NCBI RefSeq assembly: GCF_011170125.1
Contig: NZ_BLLN01000003.1
Span: forward strand, 744,001-808,000
DNA from: Streptomyces diastaticus subsp. diastaticus
GTDB lineage: Bacteria > Actinomycetota > Actinomycetes > Streptomycetales > Streptomycetaceae
Direction of reading: 5' to 3'
Length of the DNA: 64,000 bases
The position numbers were made by a program, and so were the translations under genes. The notes beneath the pieces are model-generated. The model saw only the letters and a list, made by a program, of their open reading frames with translations, was not told the DNA's origin and made no database searches. Shown here in pieces: positions 36,757-46,959 of this stretch (position 1 is its first letter; each line of letters starts with the position of its first letter).

Positions 36757-36791
36757 CAGGGCCCGGCCTCCTGGTGGGAAGCCGGGCCCTG
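36757..36791. terminator. Bidirectional terminator between pgi and pgl
   Basis: CAGGGCCCGGC (36757-36767) pairs with GCCGGGCCCTG (36781-36791), 13-nt loop. It lies between convergent genes and can serve both strands. Confidence 0.7.
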
Positions 36792-36814
36792 GCCCGTCGT
36801 GGCGGGAGCCGCGC

Positions 36815-37600
36815 TCAGGCGGACGCCTGCGGGTAGAGGTCCCGCGGCAGCTGCGAGGCGGCCGCCCCGTCCAGCAGCCACAGGGTCCGCGACCAGCCCG
36901 TCGCGCCGGCCGCCGGGGCCTGGATCTCCCCCGCGCCGGAGAGGGCGATGGCCGCGGCGTTCGCCTTGTCCTCACCCGCCGCCAGCAGCCACACCTCGCG
37001 GGCCGCCCGGATCGCCGGGAGCGTCAGGGTGACACGGGTCGGCGGCGGCTTGGGCGCGCCGTGCACCGCGACCACCGTCCGCTCCGTCTCCCGTACGGCC
37101 GGCAGCTCCGGGAAGAGCGAGGCCACATGGGTGTCCGGGCCGACGCCCAGCATCAGCACGTCGAAGTCGGGCACCGCGCCGTGGCCGTGGTGCGCCGCCG
37201 CGGCGGCCAGTTCGGCGGCGTACGCCTCGGCGGCGGCCTCCGGGTCGTCGCCCCACGGCCCGTCCGAGGCCGGCATCGGGTGGACGCGGTCCGGGTCGAG
37301 CGGGACGGCGTCGAGCAGGGCCTCGCGGGCCTGGGTGACGTTCCGCTCGGGGTCGCCCTCGGGCAGGAACCGCTCGTCGCCCCACCACAGGTCGACCCGG
37401 CGCCAGTCCACCGCCTCCCGCGCCGGGGAGGCGGCGAGCGCGGCGAGCAGGCCGTTGCCGTTGCGGCCGCCGGTGAGGACCAGCGAGGCGTGGCCACGGG
37501 CCGCCTGGGCGTCGACCACGTGCGTGATCAGCCGGGCGGCGGCCGCCTGAGCCATCAGCTCCTTGTCGCGGTGGACCACCAGTTGCGGGGTGCGGGTCAC
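36815..37600 (-). CDS. pgl: 6-phosphogluconolactonase
   Basis: 261 residues. The NagB/6PGL fold is marked by LTGGRNG, RVDLWWGDERFLP (about 68-80) and GVGPDTHVASLFP (about 149-161). It hydrolyses 6-phosphogluconolactone after glucose-6-phosphate dehydrogenase. The GTG overlaps the opcA stop (GTGA), so it belongs to the tkt-tal-zwf-opcA-pgl operon. Confidence 0.92.
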   Translation of the reverse strand: MTRTPQLVVHRDKELMAQAAAARLITHVVDAQAARGHASLVLTGGRNGNGLLAALAASPAREAVDWRRVDLWWGDERFLPEGDPERNVTQAREALLDAVPLDPDRVHPMPASDGPWGDDPEAAAEAYAAELAAAAAHHGHGAVPDFDVLMLGVGPDTHVASLFPELPAVRETERTVVAVHGAPKPPPTRVTLTLPAIRAAREVWLLAAGEDKANAAAIALSGAGEIQAPAAGATGWSRTLWLLDGAAASQLPRDLYPQASA

Positions 37601-38637
37601 TTGGCGCCCTTCTTCGCTGCGGTGGCCTTGGTCGTCCGCTTCACCGGCGCGTCCTTGTGGCCCTCCGCCCGGTGCGGGGCGTCCGGGGCGTCCGCGACCC
37701 GCGGCACCTCGTGCTCGTCCAGACGCTCCACGCCGAACCGCAGGGCGGCCGCATAGGTGTCGTCCGGGTCGAGGCGGCGCAGCTCCTCGGCGATCAGCTC
37801 GGCGGTCTCGCGCCGCTTGAGGGCGACCGCCCGCTTCGGCTGGCCCTCGATGGAGAGTGTGGCCAGCGCCCCGTCGGCCCGGTCCAGGACGATCGGGCCG
37901 CAGTCGGTCTCCATCCGCACCCCGGTCAGCCCCGGGCCCGGCGACGCCTTGCGGGCCACCGGCACCTGGAGCCGCTCGGCGAGCCACATGGCCAGCAGCT
38001 CGCAGCTCGGGTTGAACTCCTCGCCCTCCACCTCCACCGACGTGACCTGGCAGACGACCTGGTCGAGCGCGGCGGCCAGCATCGAGCGCCACGGCGTGAT
38101 CCGGGTCCAGGCCAGGTCGGTGTCGCCCGGGGTGTAGGAGGCGGCCCGCTCGGCCAGCTCCTTGATGGGCTGCTCACCGGCGTAGGTGTCGGTGACCCGG
38201 CGCTGGGCGAGGGCGCCCAGCGGGTCCTTCGCCGGGTCCAGCGGCCCGTTGACCGGCCACCAGACGACGACCGGGGCGTCCGGGAGCAGCAGCGGCAGCA
38301 CCACGGACTGGGCGTGGTCGACGATCTCGCCGTAGAGGCGCAGGATGATCGTCTCGCCGGTGGAGGCGTCGGCGCCCACCCGGATCTCGGCGTCCAGCCG
38401 CGAGGTGGTGCGGTTGCGCGGGGAGCGCGAGACCCGCTTGATGACGACCAGGGTGCGCGAGGGGTGCTCCCGCGACGCCTCGTTGGCCGACTTCAGCGCG
38501 TCGTAGGCGTTCTCCTCGTCGGTGACGATGACCAGGGTCAGCACCATGCCGACGGCAGGGGTGCCGATCGCGCGGCGCCCCTGCACCAGCGCCTTGTTGA
38601 TCTTGCTGGAGGTGGTGTCCGTCAGATCGATCTTCAT
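37597..38637 (-). CDS. opcA: OpcA, glucose-6-phosphate dehydrogenase assembly protein
   Basis: 346 residues. It begins MKIDLTDTTSSKINKALVQG and has a conserved core with Trp/Pro-rich VVVWWPVNGPLDP and a C-terminal domain, ending in a Lys/Ala-rich tail. OpcA proteins promote oligomerisation or redox activation of Zwf in cyanobacteria and actinobacteria. Overlaps zwf by ATGA and pgl by GTGA, a typical coupling. Confidence 0.92.
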   Translation of the reverse strand: MKIDLTDTTSSKINKALVQGRRAIGTPAVGMVLTLVIVTDEENAYDALKSANEASREHPSRTLVVIKRVSRSPRNRTTSRLDAEIRVGADASTGETIILRLYGEIVDHAQSVVLPLLLPDAPVVVWWPVNGPLDPAKDPLGALAQRRVTDTYAGEQPIKELAERAASYTPGDTDLAWTRITPWRSMLAAALDQVVCQVTSVEVEGEEFNPSCELLAMWLAERLQVPVARKASPGPGLTGVRMETDCGPIVLDRADGALATLSIEGQPKRAVALKRRETAELIAEELRRLDPDDTYAAALRFGVERLDEHEVPRVADAPDAPHRAEGHKDAPVKRTTKATAAKKGAK

Positions 38638-40166
38638 GGCCGGCGCCAGCTCCGTCCGTCTCGTGCGAGCATCTCGTCCGCCTCCTTGGGGCCCCAGCTG
38701 CCGGCCGGGTACTGCGCCGGCTTGCCGTGGGTGTCCCAGTACTGCTCGATCGGGTCGAGGATGCGCCAGGACATCTCGACCTCCTCGGTACGCGGGAAGA
38801 GGTTGGCGTCGCCGAGCAGCACGTCGAGGATGAGCCGCTCGTACGCCTCGGGGCTGGACTCGGTGAAGGACTCGCCGTAGGCGAAGTCCATCGACACGTC
38901 CCGGACCTCCATGGAGGTGCCGGGCACCTTCGAACCGAACCGCACGGTCACGCCCTCGTCCGGCTGGACCCGGATGACCAGGGCGTTGTGGCCCAGTTCC
39001 TCGGTGGTCGTGGTGTCGAACGGGGAGTGCGGGGCGCGCTGGAAGACCACCGCGATCTCGGTGACCCGGCGGCCCAGCCGCTTGCCGGTCCGCAGGTAGA
39101 AGGGGACGCCCGCCCAGCGGCGGTTGTCGACCTTCAGCTTCACGGCGGCGTAGGTGTCGGTGGTGGAGCGGGGGTTGATCCCCTCCTCCTCCAGATAGCC
39201 GACGGCCTTCTCGCCGCCCTGCCAGCCGGCCGAGTACTGCGCGCGGACCGTGTCCTCGCCCAGGTCGTCGGGGAGCCGGACGGCGCCGAGGACCTTGGCC
39301 TTCTCCGCCACCAGCGCGTCGGCCTCGAAGGAGGCGGGCTCCTCCATGGCGGTCAGCGCCATCAGCTGGAGCAGGTGGTTCTGGATGACGTCGCGGGCGG
39401 CGCCGATGCCGTCGTAGTAGCCGGCCCGGCCGCCGATGCCGATGTCCTCCGCCATGGTGATCTGCACGTGGTCGACGTACGACCGGTTCCACAGCGGTTC
39501 GAACATGGTGTTGGCGAAACGGAGCGCCAGGATGTTCTGGACGGTCTCCTTGCCGAGGTAGTGGTCGATCCGGAACACCTGGTCCGGGGCGAACACCTCG
39601 TGCACGATCTCGTTCAGCTCGCGGGCCGAGGCCAGGTCGTGGCCGAACGGCTTCTCGATGACGGCGCGCCGCCAGGAGCCCTCGGGGGCGTCGGCCAGGC
39701 CGTGCTTCTTGAGCTGCTGGACGACCTTGGGGAAGAACTTCGGCGGGACGGAGAGGTAGAAAGCGAAGTTGCCGCCCGTGCCCTGCTCCTTGTCCAGCTC
39801 CTCCATGGTCGCCTTGAGGGTCTCGAACGACGCGTCCTCGTCGAAGGTGCCCTGGACGAACCGCATGCCCTGGGCCAGCTGCTGCCAGACCTCCTCGCGG
39901 AAGGGGGTACGGGCGTACTCCTTGACGGCGTCGTGGACGACCTCGGCGAAGTCCTGGTCCTGCCACTCGCGCCGGGCGAACCCGATGAGGGAGAAGCCTG
40001 GCGGCAGGAGGCCGCGGTTGGCCAGGTCGTAGACGGCGGGCATCAGCTTCTTGCGCGACAGGTCGCCGGTGACGCCGAAGATGACCAGGCCCGACGGCCC
40101 CGCGATACGCGGGAGCCGTCGGTCCGCGGCGTCACGAAGCGGGTTCGCTCCGTGCAGTGCGGTCAA
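38634..40166 (-). CDS. zwf: Glucose-6-phosphate 1-dehydrogenase
   Basis: 510 residues. NADP site GVTGDLSRKKLMPA (about 34-47) and the signature RIDHYLGKETVQNI with active-site His/Lys. It commits glucose-6-phosphate to the oxidative pentose-phosphate pathway and makes NADPH. Start is a TTG at 40166, chosen because GGAGGG lies about nine bases upstream and it fits the family's beginning (NPLRDAADRRLPRIAGPSGLV). The TTG is only five bases after the tal stop. Confidence 0.96.
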   Translation of the reverse strand: MTALHGANPLRDAADRRLPRIAGPSGLVIFGVTGDLSRKKLMPAVYDLANRGLLPPGFSLIGFARREWQDQDFAEVVHDAVKEYARTPFREEVWQQLAQGMRFVQGTFDEDASFETLKATMEELDKEQGTGGNFAFYLSVPPKFFPKVVQQLKKHGLADAPEGSWRRAVIEKPFGHDLASARELNEIVHEVFAPDQVFRIDHYLGKETVQNILALRFANTMFEPLWNRSYVDHVQITMAEDIGIGGRAGYYDGIGAARDVIQNHLLQLMALTAMEEPASFEADALVAEKAKVLGAVRLPDDLGEDTVRAQYSAGWQGGEKAVGYLEEEGINPRSTTDTYAAVKLKVDNRRWAGVPFYLRTGKRLGRRVTEIAVVFQRAPHSPFDTTTTEELGHNALVIRVQPDEGVTVRFGSKVPGTSMEVRDVSMDFAYGESFTESSPEAYERLILDVLLGDANLFPRTEEVEMSWRILDPIEQYWDTHGKPAQYPAGSWGPKEADEMLARDGRSWRRP

Positions 40167-40171
40167 GGGGA

Positions 40172-41314
40172 TCAGCCCTCCGAGGAGGCGAGCCGGTCCA
40201 GCTCGGCCTTGGTCGAGGTGAGGAGGTCCTTCCAGGACGCCTCGAACTTGTCGACGCCCTCGTCCTCCAGGAGCTGCACGACCTCGTCGTACCCGATGCC
40301 CAGCCCGGCGATGGCGTCGAGCACGCCCTGCGCCGCCTCGTATGTACCGGAGACCGCGTCCCCGGCGATCTGGCCGTGGTCGGCGGCGGCCTCCAGGGTG
40401 GCCTCCGGCATGGTGTTGACGGTGCCCGGCGCGACCAGGTCGTCGACGTACATCGTGTCCTTGTACGCCGGGTCCTTCACGCCGGTCGACGCCCAGAGCG
40501 GGCGCTGCCGGTTGGCGTGGGCCTTCTCCAGCTCGGCCCAGCGGGCGGAGGCCGGGGTCGTGCCGTCGAGCGAGCCGAAGACCCGCTCGTACGCCTGGTA
40601 GGCGAGACGGGCGTTGGCCAGCGCGGCCCGGCCCTTCAGCGCCTTGGCCTCGTCGGTGCCGAGCGCGTCGAGCCGCTTGTCGACCTCGGTGTCGACGCGG
40701 GAGACGAAGAACGACGCCACCGAATGGATCTTCGAGAGGTCCAGGCCCGCGGCCTTCGCCTTCTCCAGACCGGCCAGGAAGGCGTCCATCACCTCGCGGT
40801 AGCGCTCCAGCGAGAAGATCAGCGTGACGTTGACGCTGATGCCCTTGCCGATCACCTCGGTGATGGCGGGCAGCCCGGCGCGGGTGGCGGGGATCTTCAC
40901 CAGCGTGTTCGGCCGGTCCACCAGCCACGCCAGCTGCTTCGCCTCGGCGATGGTCGCCTTGGTGTTGTGCGCCAGCAGCGGGTCGACCTCGATCGACACC
41001 CGGCCGTCCTGGCCGTCGGTGGCGTCGAAGACCGGCCGCAGGATGTCGGCCGCGTCGCGGACGTCCGCGGTGGTGATCATGCGGACGGCCTCCTCGACGG
41101 AGACCTCCCGCGCGGCGAGGTCGGCGAGCTGGGACTCGTAGCCGTCGCCCTGCGAGATCGCCTTCTGGAAGATCGACGGGTTGGTGGTGACCCCGACGAC
41201 GTGGTTCTCGTCGACGAGCTCGGCGAGGTTGCCGGACGTGATGCGCTTGCGCGACAGGTCGTCCAGCCAGATCGCCACGCCCTCGTCGGAGAGGCGCTTC
41301 AGTGCGTCTGCCAT
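40172..41314 (-). CDS. tal: Transaldolase
   Basis: 380 residues, the longer actinobacterial form. Motifs: [13 protein letters not shown] near the N-terminus, and [12 protein letters not shown] with the Schiff-base Lys around residue 141. It moves dihydroxyacetone units between sugar phosphates in the non-oxidative pentose-phosphate pathway. ATG with AGGAGA upstream. Located between tkt and zwf in the operon. Confidence 0.95.
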   Translation of the reverse strand: MADALKRLSDEGVAIWLDDLSRKRITSGNLAELVDENHVVGVTTNPSIFQKAISQGDGYESQLADLAAREVSVEEAVRMITTADVRDAADILRPVFDATDGQDGRVSIEVDPLLAHNTKATIAEAKQLAWLVDRPNTLVKIPATRAGLPAITEVIGKGISVNVTLIFSLERYREVMDAFLAGLEKAKAAGLDLSKIHSVASFFVSRVDTEVDKRLDALGTDEAKALKGRAALANARLAYQAYERVFGSLDGTTPASARWAELEKAHANRQRPLWASTGVKDPAYKDTMYVDDLVAPGTVNTMPEATLEAAADHGQIAGDAVSGTYEAAQGVLDAIAGLGIGYDEVVQLLEDEGVDKFEASWKDLLTSTKAELDRLASSEG

Positions 41315-41355
41315 GGAAAAAACATCTCCTACAGCTACAGAGGTATGTGCCGTCG

Positions 41356-43443
41356 TCAGCGCTGAGCGGCGGCGAGGGATTCCCGGGCGGCCTCGGCCAC
41401 CGCGTCCGCGGTGAAGCCGAACTCGCGGAACAGCACCTTCCCGTCCGCCGAGGCACCGAAGTGCTCCAGCGAGACGATCCGGCCCGCGTCGCCGACGAAG
41501 CGGTACCAGGTCAGGCCGATGCCGGCCTCGACCGCCACCCGTGCGCGCACGGCACGCGGCAGCACCGACTCGCGGTACGCCTCGTCCTGCTCCTCGAACC
41601 ACTCGACGCACGGCACGGAGACCACCCGGGTGGGCACGCCGGCCGCCTGGAGCTGCTCGCGGGCCTCGACGGCGAGCTGCACCTCGGAACCGGTGCCGAT
41701 CAGGATGACCTGCGGTTCCCCGCCCTCGGCCTCCGCGAGGACGTAGCCGCCGCGGGCCGCGTTCTCGTTCAGCTCGTAGGTCGGCACGCCCTGCCGGGTC
41801 AGCGCCAGGCCGTGCGGGGCGCCCTTGCCGTACACCTTGGTCCACCGGCGCATGATCTCCCGCCAGGCGACGACCGTCTCGTTGGCGTCGGCCGGGCGGA
41901 CCAGGTTCAGGCCGGGGATGGCGCGCAGTGCGGCCAGGTGCTCCACCGGCTGGTGGGTCGGGCCGTCCTCGCCGAGGCCGATCGAGTCGTGCGTCCACAC
42001 GTAGGTCACCGGCAGGTGCATCAGCGCGGAGAGGCGCACCGCGTTGCGCATGTAGTCGGAGAAGACCAGGAACGTACCGCCGTAGATACGGGTGTTGCCG
42101 TGGAGCTGGATGCCGTTCATCTCGGCGGCCATCGCGTGCTCGCGGATCCCGAAGTGGATGGTCCGGCCGTACGGGTCGGCCTCCGGCAGCGGGTTGCCCG
42201 CGGGCAGGAAGGACGAGGTCTTGTCGATCGTCGTGTTGTTCGAGCCGGCCAGGTCGGCGGAGCCGCCCCACAGCTCGGGCACGACCGCGCCGAGCGCCTG
42301 GAGGACCTTGCCGGAGGCGGCGCGGGTCGCGACGGCCTTGCCGGTCTCGAAGACCGGCAGCGCCTCCTGCCAGCCCTCGGGCAGCTCCCCGGCGGCGACA
42401 CGGTCGAAGAGCGCGGCGTGCTCCGGGTTGGCGGTGCGCCAGGCGGCGTACTGCTTCTCCCACTCGGAGCGCAGCTCGCGGCCCCGGTCCAGGGCGCCAC
42501 GGGTGTGGGCCAGCACCTCGTCGGAGACCTCGAAGCTCTTCTCCGGGTCGAAGCCGAGGACGCGCTTGGTGGCGGCCACCTCGTCCGCGCCGAGAGCCGA
42601 GCCGTGCGCGGCCTCGGTGTTCTGCGCGTTGGGGGCGGGCCAGGCGATGATCGAGCGCATCGCGATGAAGGAGGGGCGCTCCGTCTCCGCCTTCGCCGCC
42701 TCCAGCGCCTCGTGCAGCGCGACCGGGTCCAGGTCGCCGTTCTCCTTCGGCGCCACCCGCTGGACGTGCCAGCCGTACGCCTCGTACCGCTTGAGGGTGT
42801 CCTCGGAGACGGCCGTCTCGGTGTCGCCCTCGATCGAGATGTGGTTGTCGTCCCACAGCATGATCAGGTTGCCGAGCTTCTGGTGGCCGGCGGTGGAGGA
42901 GGCCTCGGCGGAGATGCCCTCCTGGAGACAGCCGTCTCCGGCGATGCAGTAGACGTGGTGGTCGAACGGCGAGGTGCCCGCGGCGGCCCGCGGGTCGAAC
43001 AGACCGCGCTCGTACCGCGCGGCCATCGCCATGCCCACCGCGTTGGCCACACCCTGCCCGAGCGGGCCGGTGGTGGTCTCCACGCCGGTGGTGTGGCCGT
43101 ACTCCGGATGCCCCGGGGTCTTCGAGCCGAAGGTGCGGAAGGCCTTCAGGTCGTCCAGCTCCAGGCCGAAGCCGGCCAGGTAGAGCTGGATGTAGAGGGT
43201 CAGGGACGAGTGGCCCACGGAGAGGACGAAGCGGTCGCGCCCCGTCCAGTTCGCGTCCGCCGGGTCGTGCCGCATCACCTTCTGGAAGAGGGTGTACGCG
43301 GCCGGCGCGAGGCTCATCGCCGTACCGGGATGGCCGTTGCCGACCTTCTGTACGGCGTCTGCGGCCAGGACGCGAACGGTGTCGACGGCCCGCTGGTCCT
43401 CTGCGGTCCACTCGAAGTCTGTGGTGGTCGGCTTGGTGCTCAC
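41356..43443 (-). CDS. tkt: Transketolase
   Basis: 695 residues. Thiamine-diphosphate motif [10 protein letters not shown]...WDDN (about 163-195), substrate His residues in GHPGTAMS and GHSSLTLY, and the C-terminal PYR domain with [13 protein letters not shown]. It transfers two-carbon units in the pentose-phosphate pathway. GTG 43443 start. First gene of the operon; divergent from ctaB across a 403-bp gap that holds a direct repeat. Confidence 0.96.
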   Translation of the reverse strand: MSTKPTTTDFEWTAEDQRAVDTVRVLAADAVQKVGNGHPGTAMSLAPAAYTLFQKVMRHDPADANWTGRDRFVLSVGHSSLTLYIQLYLAGFGLELDDLKAFRTFGSKTPGHPEYGHTTGVETTTGPLGQGVANAVGMAMAARYERGLFDPRAAAGTSPFDHHVYCIAGDGCLQEGISAEASSTAGHQKLGNLIMLWDDNHISIEGDTETAVSEDTLKRYEAYGWHVQRVAPKENGDLDPVALHEALEAAKAETERPSFIAMRSIIAWPAPNAQNTEAAHGSALGADEVAATKRVLGFDPEKSFEVSDEVLAHTRGALDRGRELRSEWEKQYAAWRTANPEHAALFDRVAAGELPEGWQEALPVFETGKAVATRAASGKVLQALGAVVPELWGGSADLAGSNNTTIDKTSSFLPAGNPLPEADPYGRTIHFGIREHAMAAEMNGIQLHGNTRIYGGTFLVFSDYMRNAVRLSALMHLPVTYVWTHDSIGLGEDGPTHQPVEHLAALRAIPGLNLVRPADANETVVAWREIMRRWTKVYGKGAPHGLALTRQGVPTYELNENAARGGYVLAEAEGGEPQVILIGTGSEVQLAVEAREQLQAAGVPTRVVSVPCVEWFEEQDEAYRESVLPRAVRARVAVEAGIGLTWYRFVGDAGRIVSLEHFGASADGKVLFREFGFTADAVAEAARESLAAAQR

Positions 43444-43846
43444 CCTGGGTCAGGGCTCCTCTCCACATGTCGAACGCCGGTGACGTCGGGACACCGGACG
43501 CGGTCGAGCCTACCGGTGACGGAAGGTGCTGATCCTTCCGTTCGCCGCCGCCGTCCCCGCGCCCTCGGCACCAGCCTGCCGGGCCCCGCCGGAGCGCGCC
43601 TGCCGGGCGGCGCCGGCTCGCGCCCCGCCCGGGCGCGGACGGACACGTTCCGTCAACCGGGTGGCGCTCGCGGCCGCGTCCGGGCGCCCACCGGACACGC
43701 TCCGTGCACCGGGGGCGGGCGCCAACACGACGGACCCCCCGCGAGGGGCGGGGGACAGCAACGTCTAAAGTGACCGGGAAGGCGCGAGTCCTAACCGATC
43801 CTTTATGGCCGGTGACTTGCTGGAAATGTCTCTGTCAGGGGTGTGC
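43444..43846. promoter_or_regulatory. Divergent tkt/ctaB control region with imperfect direct repeats
   Basis: No gene. Two 22-bp copies, CGGACACGTTCCGTCAACCG+GG (43640-43661) and CGGACACGCTCCGTGCACCG+GG (43692-43713), match in 19 of 22 positions and start 52 bp apart. They could be operator half-sites for tkt or ctaB. Other short GC hairpins occur but nothing else is distinctive. Confidence 0.5.
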
Positions 43847-44788
43847 GTGACGGCCGTTGAATCCCGTCCTGCGGGAGCGCTCGGGACCAGCCCAGGCCAT
43901 CGGCCGTTCGGGGCCCGCGCCAAGGCATTCGTGGCGATGACCAAGCCGCGGATCATCGAACTGCTGCTCATCACCACGGTCCCGGTGATGTTCCTGGCCG
44001 AGCAGGGGGTGCCCTCGCTCACGCTGGTCCTGGTCACCTGCGTCGGCGGCTACCTCTCGGCGGGCGGTGCCAACGCCCTCAACATGTACATCGACCGGGA
44101 CATCGACGCCCTGATGGAGCGGACCGCGCAACGTCCGCTGGTCACCGGCATGATCAGCCCGCGCGAGGGCCTGGTCTTCGGCCTCGCGCTCGCGGTGTTC
44201 TCCACCCTCTGGTTCGGGCTGCTGGTCAACTGGCTCTCCGCCTGGCTCTCGCTCGGCGCCCTCCTGTTCTACGTGGTCGTCTACACGATGATCCTGAAGC
44301 GGCGCACCGCGCAGAACATCGTCTGGGGCGGTATCGCCGGGTGCATGCCGGTCCTCATCGGCTGGTCGGCGGTGACCGGCACGGTCTCCTGGGCCGCCGT
44401 CATCCTCTTCCTCGTCATCTTCTTCTGGACGCCGCCGCACTACTGGCCGCTGTCGATGAAGGTCAAGGAGGACTACGCGCGGGTCGGCGTGCCGATGCTC
44501 CCGGTGATCGCCTCCAACCGCGTCGTCGCCAGGCAGATCGTGGTCTACAGCTGGGTCATGGTCGGCGTCTCGCTGCTGCTCCAGCCGCTCGGGTACACCG
44601 GCTGGTTCTACACGGCGGTAGCGCTGGTCACCGGCGGCTGGTGGCTCTGGGAGGCGCACGGCCTCCAGAACCGCGCCCGGCAGGGCACCACGGGCGCCAA
44701 GCTCAAGGAGATGCGCCTCTTCCACTGGTCCATCACCTACGTGTCGCTGCTCTTCGTGGCGGTCGCCGTGGACCCGTTCCTGCGCTGA
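43847..44788 (+). CDS. ctaB: Protohaem IX farnesyltransferase (haem O synthase)
   Basis: 313 residues with about eight or nine membrane helices. The UbiA-type motif NxxxDxxxD appears as NMYIDRDID (about 84-92), with the conserved [17 protein letters not shown]. It attaches farnesyl to haem B for the cytochrome oxidase. GTG 43847 is preferred for its AGGGGTG upstream; ATG 43826 or 43805 would lengthen the start. ctaA, the next enzyme, is 1.1 kb away on the other strand. Confidence 0.92.
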   Translation: MTAVESRPAGALGTSPGHRPFGARAKAFVAMTKPRIIELLLITTVPVMFLAEQGVPSLTLVLVTCVGGYLSAGGANALNMYIDRDIDALMERTAQRPLVTGMISPREGLVFGLALAVFSTLWFGLLVNWLSAWLSLGALLFYVVVYTMILKRRTAQNIVWGGIAGCMPVLIGWSAVTGTVSWAAVILFLVIFFWTPPHYWPLSMKVKEDYARVGVPMLPVIASNRVVARQIVVYSWVMVGVSLLLQPLGYTGWFYTAVALVTGGWWLWEAHGLQNRARQGTTGAKLKEMRLFHWSITYVSLLFVAVAVDPFLR

Positions 44789-44825
44789 CCCGCCCGCGGG
44801 GCGGTACCCCCGCACCACTGACCGC

Positions 44826-44869
44826 CGACGGGCGGGGCGCGTGGCCAAGGCCACCCGCCCCGCCCGTCG
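44826..44869 (+). terminator. ctaB terminator
   Basis: CGACGGGCGGGGCG (44826-44839) pairs with CGCCCCGCCCGTCG (44856-44869), with a second inner stem GTGGCC/GGCCAC. Strong hairpin 38 bases after the stop. Confidence 0.7.
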
Positions 44870-44889
44870 CCCGTTGATCTACTGCTCGG

Positions 44890-44895
44890 TAGCAT
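44890..44895 (+). promoter_or_regulatory. -10 of a leaderless promoter
   Basis: TAGCAT ends six bases before the ATG at 44902, which predicts transcription starting at the start codon. Confidence 0.45.
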
Positions 44896-44901
44896 CTGGC
44901 C

Positions 44902-45258
44902 ATGGCCAACACACAGCAGGACGCGACCAAGCCGAACGCCCGCGACGAGCGCCGCGCGGCCAGGGCCGCCAAGTCCATCACCGCCTTCGCCGAGGCCCAC
45001 GGCGGCACCGAGGCCCAGATCGCCTCCCTCGGGGAGGAGGGCGCCCGCATCGTCCTCGTCTGCGGTGACGGCGCCTGGGGCGACGTCGTGGTGCCCAGTA
45101 TGGAAGTGGCCCGGGCCGCCACCGAGAAGGCGGGTGTCACCGTCCACGACGAGTTCGCGGGCGAGTTCGCCGCCAAGGTCGTCACCGGCCCGTACGAGTG
45201 GGCCCGCATGGCCGGCATCCAGATCGGCGGCCCCGGCAGGCCGGGCCGCGCCGCCTGA
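44902..45258 (+). CDS. Conserved actinobacterial hypothetical protein
   Basis: 118 residues, soluble, Ala-rich helical start with a basic patch and a C-terminal half with mixed alpha/beta character (ARIVLVCGDGAWGDVVVPSM...). No enzyme motif that can be named. Leaderless-type promoter. Its neighbours are ctaB and ctaA, but no functional link is visible. Confidence 0.7.
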   Translation: MANTQQDATKPNARDERRAARAAKSITAFAEAHGGTEAQIASLGEEGARIVLVCGDGAWGDVVVPSMEVARAATEKAGVTVHDEFAGEFAAKVVTGPYEWARMAGIQIGGPGRPGRAA

Positions 45259-45874
45259 GTCCGCCTGCGCGGGGCCGGGCCGAGGCGGAGGGCCGGCCGG
45301 GTGGCGACACCGGGTCGCTCCGGTTCGGCCCGGCCCCTACGAGGCGGCGCGGCCCGGAACCGCCTGTTCCGGCAGGCGGATTCCACCGTTCGGGTGGTGT
45401 GTGGGCGCGGAAGCCGCACCGCTCCGGTGAGCGAGTCCGGGCCGGGCCGGGCGGCGCTTCCGGTCGCCCGGCTCAGGGGTGACGCCCGGAGCCGGCTCCC
45501 GCCGTCAGCCACCGCGGCGGCGCCGCGCGCCGACGGGGGACCGTGACCGCCGCCCCGCTCCTGGTGGCCGGCACGCCGAGCCCGAGGGACCGGTACCGCC
45601 ACGGGCTCGTGCGGGGCGAACCGGGTCTCGCGCCGGCTCCGGGGCCCGGCTGCGACACGGCAGCGCCCCCAGGGGCCCTCTTCTTCGACAGCCGCTCCGG
45701 CCTCGCCCGCCCCGGCTCGGGCGGACGTCCTGCCGCAGGCCCCGCACCGCGGAGCGCGAACGCGAGGCCGCCCTCACCTCCCGGCCCGGCCGGCACGCCC
45801 CGGGACGGCGGCGCCCCCGCTCCCTCGGCTGGGGAACGGGGGCGCCGCCGGGATGCCGGGGGACCCGGGGAGGG
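45259..45874. other. 616-bp gene-free gap with ctaA terminator
   Basis: Several long frames cross the stretch but none has a convincing start, third-base bias or domain. GGCGGCGCCCCCG (45807-45819) pairs perfectly with CGGGGGCGCCGCC (45837-45849); on the minus strand this is the ctaA terminator. Nothing else is seen. Confidence 0.6.
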
Positions 45875-46876
45875 TCAGTGGGCCGCCGCGACGGGGGTCT
45901 CCGGCCGAGCCGGGACCTGCCCCGGTGCGGCGTACGGGCGTTCCCGCAGGGAGAGCAGGAGGCGCAGGACGCCGATCCACACCAGGCACGAGCCGAGCAT
46001 GTGCAGGCCGACCAGGATCTCCGGCAGGTCGGTGAGGTACTGCACGTAGCCGATGAGGCCCTGGAGGAGCAGGATCGCGAAGAGTTCGCGGGTGCGGGCC
46101 AGCGGTCCGGGCGGGGCGTCGACCGCCTTGAGGACGAACCACAGGGCGAAGACCAGGGCCACCACGACCCAGGCGAGCACCGCGTGCAGCCGGCTGACCA
46201 CCTCCCAGTCGACCGGCATCCGCGGGACGTCGCTGGAGTCGCCCGCGTGCGGCCCGGCGCCGGTCACCACGGTGCCGACGGCGATCAGCAGGGCCGTCAC
46301 GGCGACCATCACCTGGACCAGCTGACGCAGCGGCCTGCCGACCAGTGGCCGGGGGGGCTCGTCGCCCTCCTTGGCCCGCTGCCACATCACGGTCGCCACC
46401 GCGAGCAGCGCGGTGGAGAGCAGGAAGTGCGCCGCGACGGTGTACGGGTTGAGGCCGACCAGGACGACGATGCCGCCGAGCACGGCGTTGCCCATGACCA
46501 CCCAGAACTGCACCCAGCCCAGCCGTGTGAGGGCGCGGCGGCGAGGCTTGGCCGAGCGGGCGGCGATGATCGCCCAGCCGACCGCGGCGGACAGGACGTA
46601 GGTGAGCATCCGGTTGCCGAACTCGATGGCGCCGTGCAGCCCCATCTCGCGGGTGGAGGTCAGCGAGTCCTCGGTGCACTTGGGCCAGGTCGGGCAGCCG
46701 AGGCCCGAGCCGGTCAGGCGCACGGCGCCGCCGGTGACCACGATGACCACCGTCATGACCATGGCGGCGAGTGCCGCCCGGCGGACCGTCCCGGGGGACG
46801 GGGTCCACCGCGCGGCGATGAAGGCGAGCGGGTTGCGTGCGGCCTCGACGGCGTCGGCACGGGTCTTCTCAGGCAC
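45875..46876 (-). CDS. ctaA: Haem A synthase (CtaA/COX15)
   Basis: 333 residues with eight predicted membrane helices. The conserved Cys pair in GLGCPTWPKC (about residues 60-67) and haem-ligand His residues (GLHGAIEFGNR, AAHFLLST, RLHAVLAW, GLHMLGSC) match the family. It converts haem O to haem A for the aa3-type oxidase. GTG start at 46876. Complementary in pathway to ctaB. Confidence 0.93.
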   Translation of the reverse strand: MPEKTRADAVEAARNPLAFIAARWTPSPGTVRRAALAAMVMTVVIVVTGGAVRLTGSGLGCPTWPKCTEDSLTSTREMGLHGAIEFGNRMLTYVLSAAVGWAIIAARSAKPRRRALTRLGWVQFWVVMGNAVLGGIVVLVGLNPYTVAAHFLLSTALLAVATVMWQRAKEGDEPPRPLVGRPLRQLVQVMVAVTALLIAVGTVVTGAGPHAGDSSDVPRMPVDWEVVSRLHAVLAWVVVALVFALWFVLKAVDAPPGPLARTRELFAILLLQGLIGYVQYLTDLPEILVGLHMLGSCLVWIGVLRLLLSLRERPYAAPGQVPARPETPVAAAH

Positions 46877-46959
46877 GGGGACATGCTAGGCCGAAGCTTG
46901 TGCACGGTTTCACTTGGGGTCCCCGGCGGGTCGCCGGGGACCCGGCCGCGCGGGCCGGG

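Noticed and set aside
45259..45874. Additional genes in the gap between the 44902 gene and ctaA
   Set aside because: Several long frames exist on both strands, but none has a start signal, domain or codon bias.
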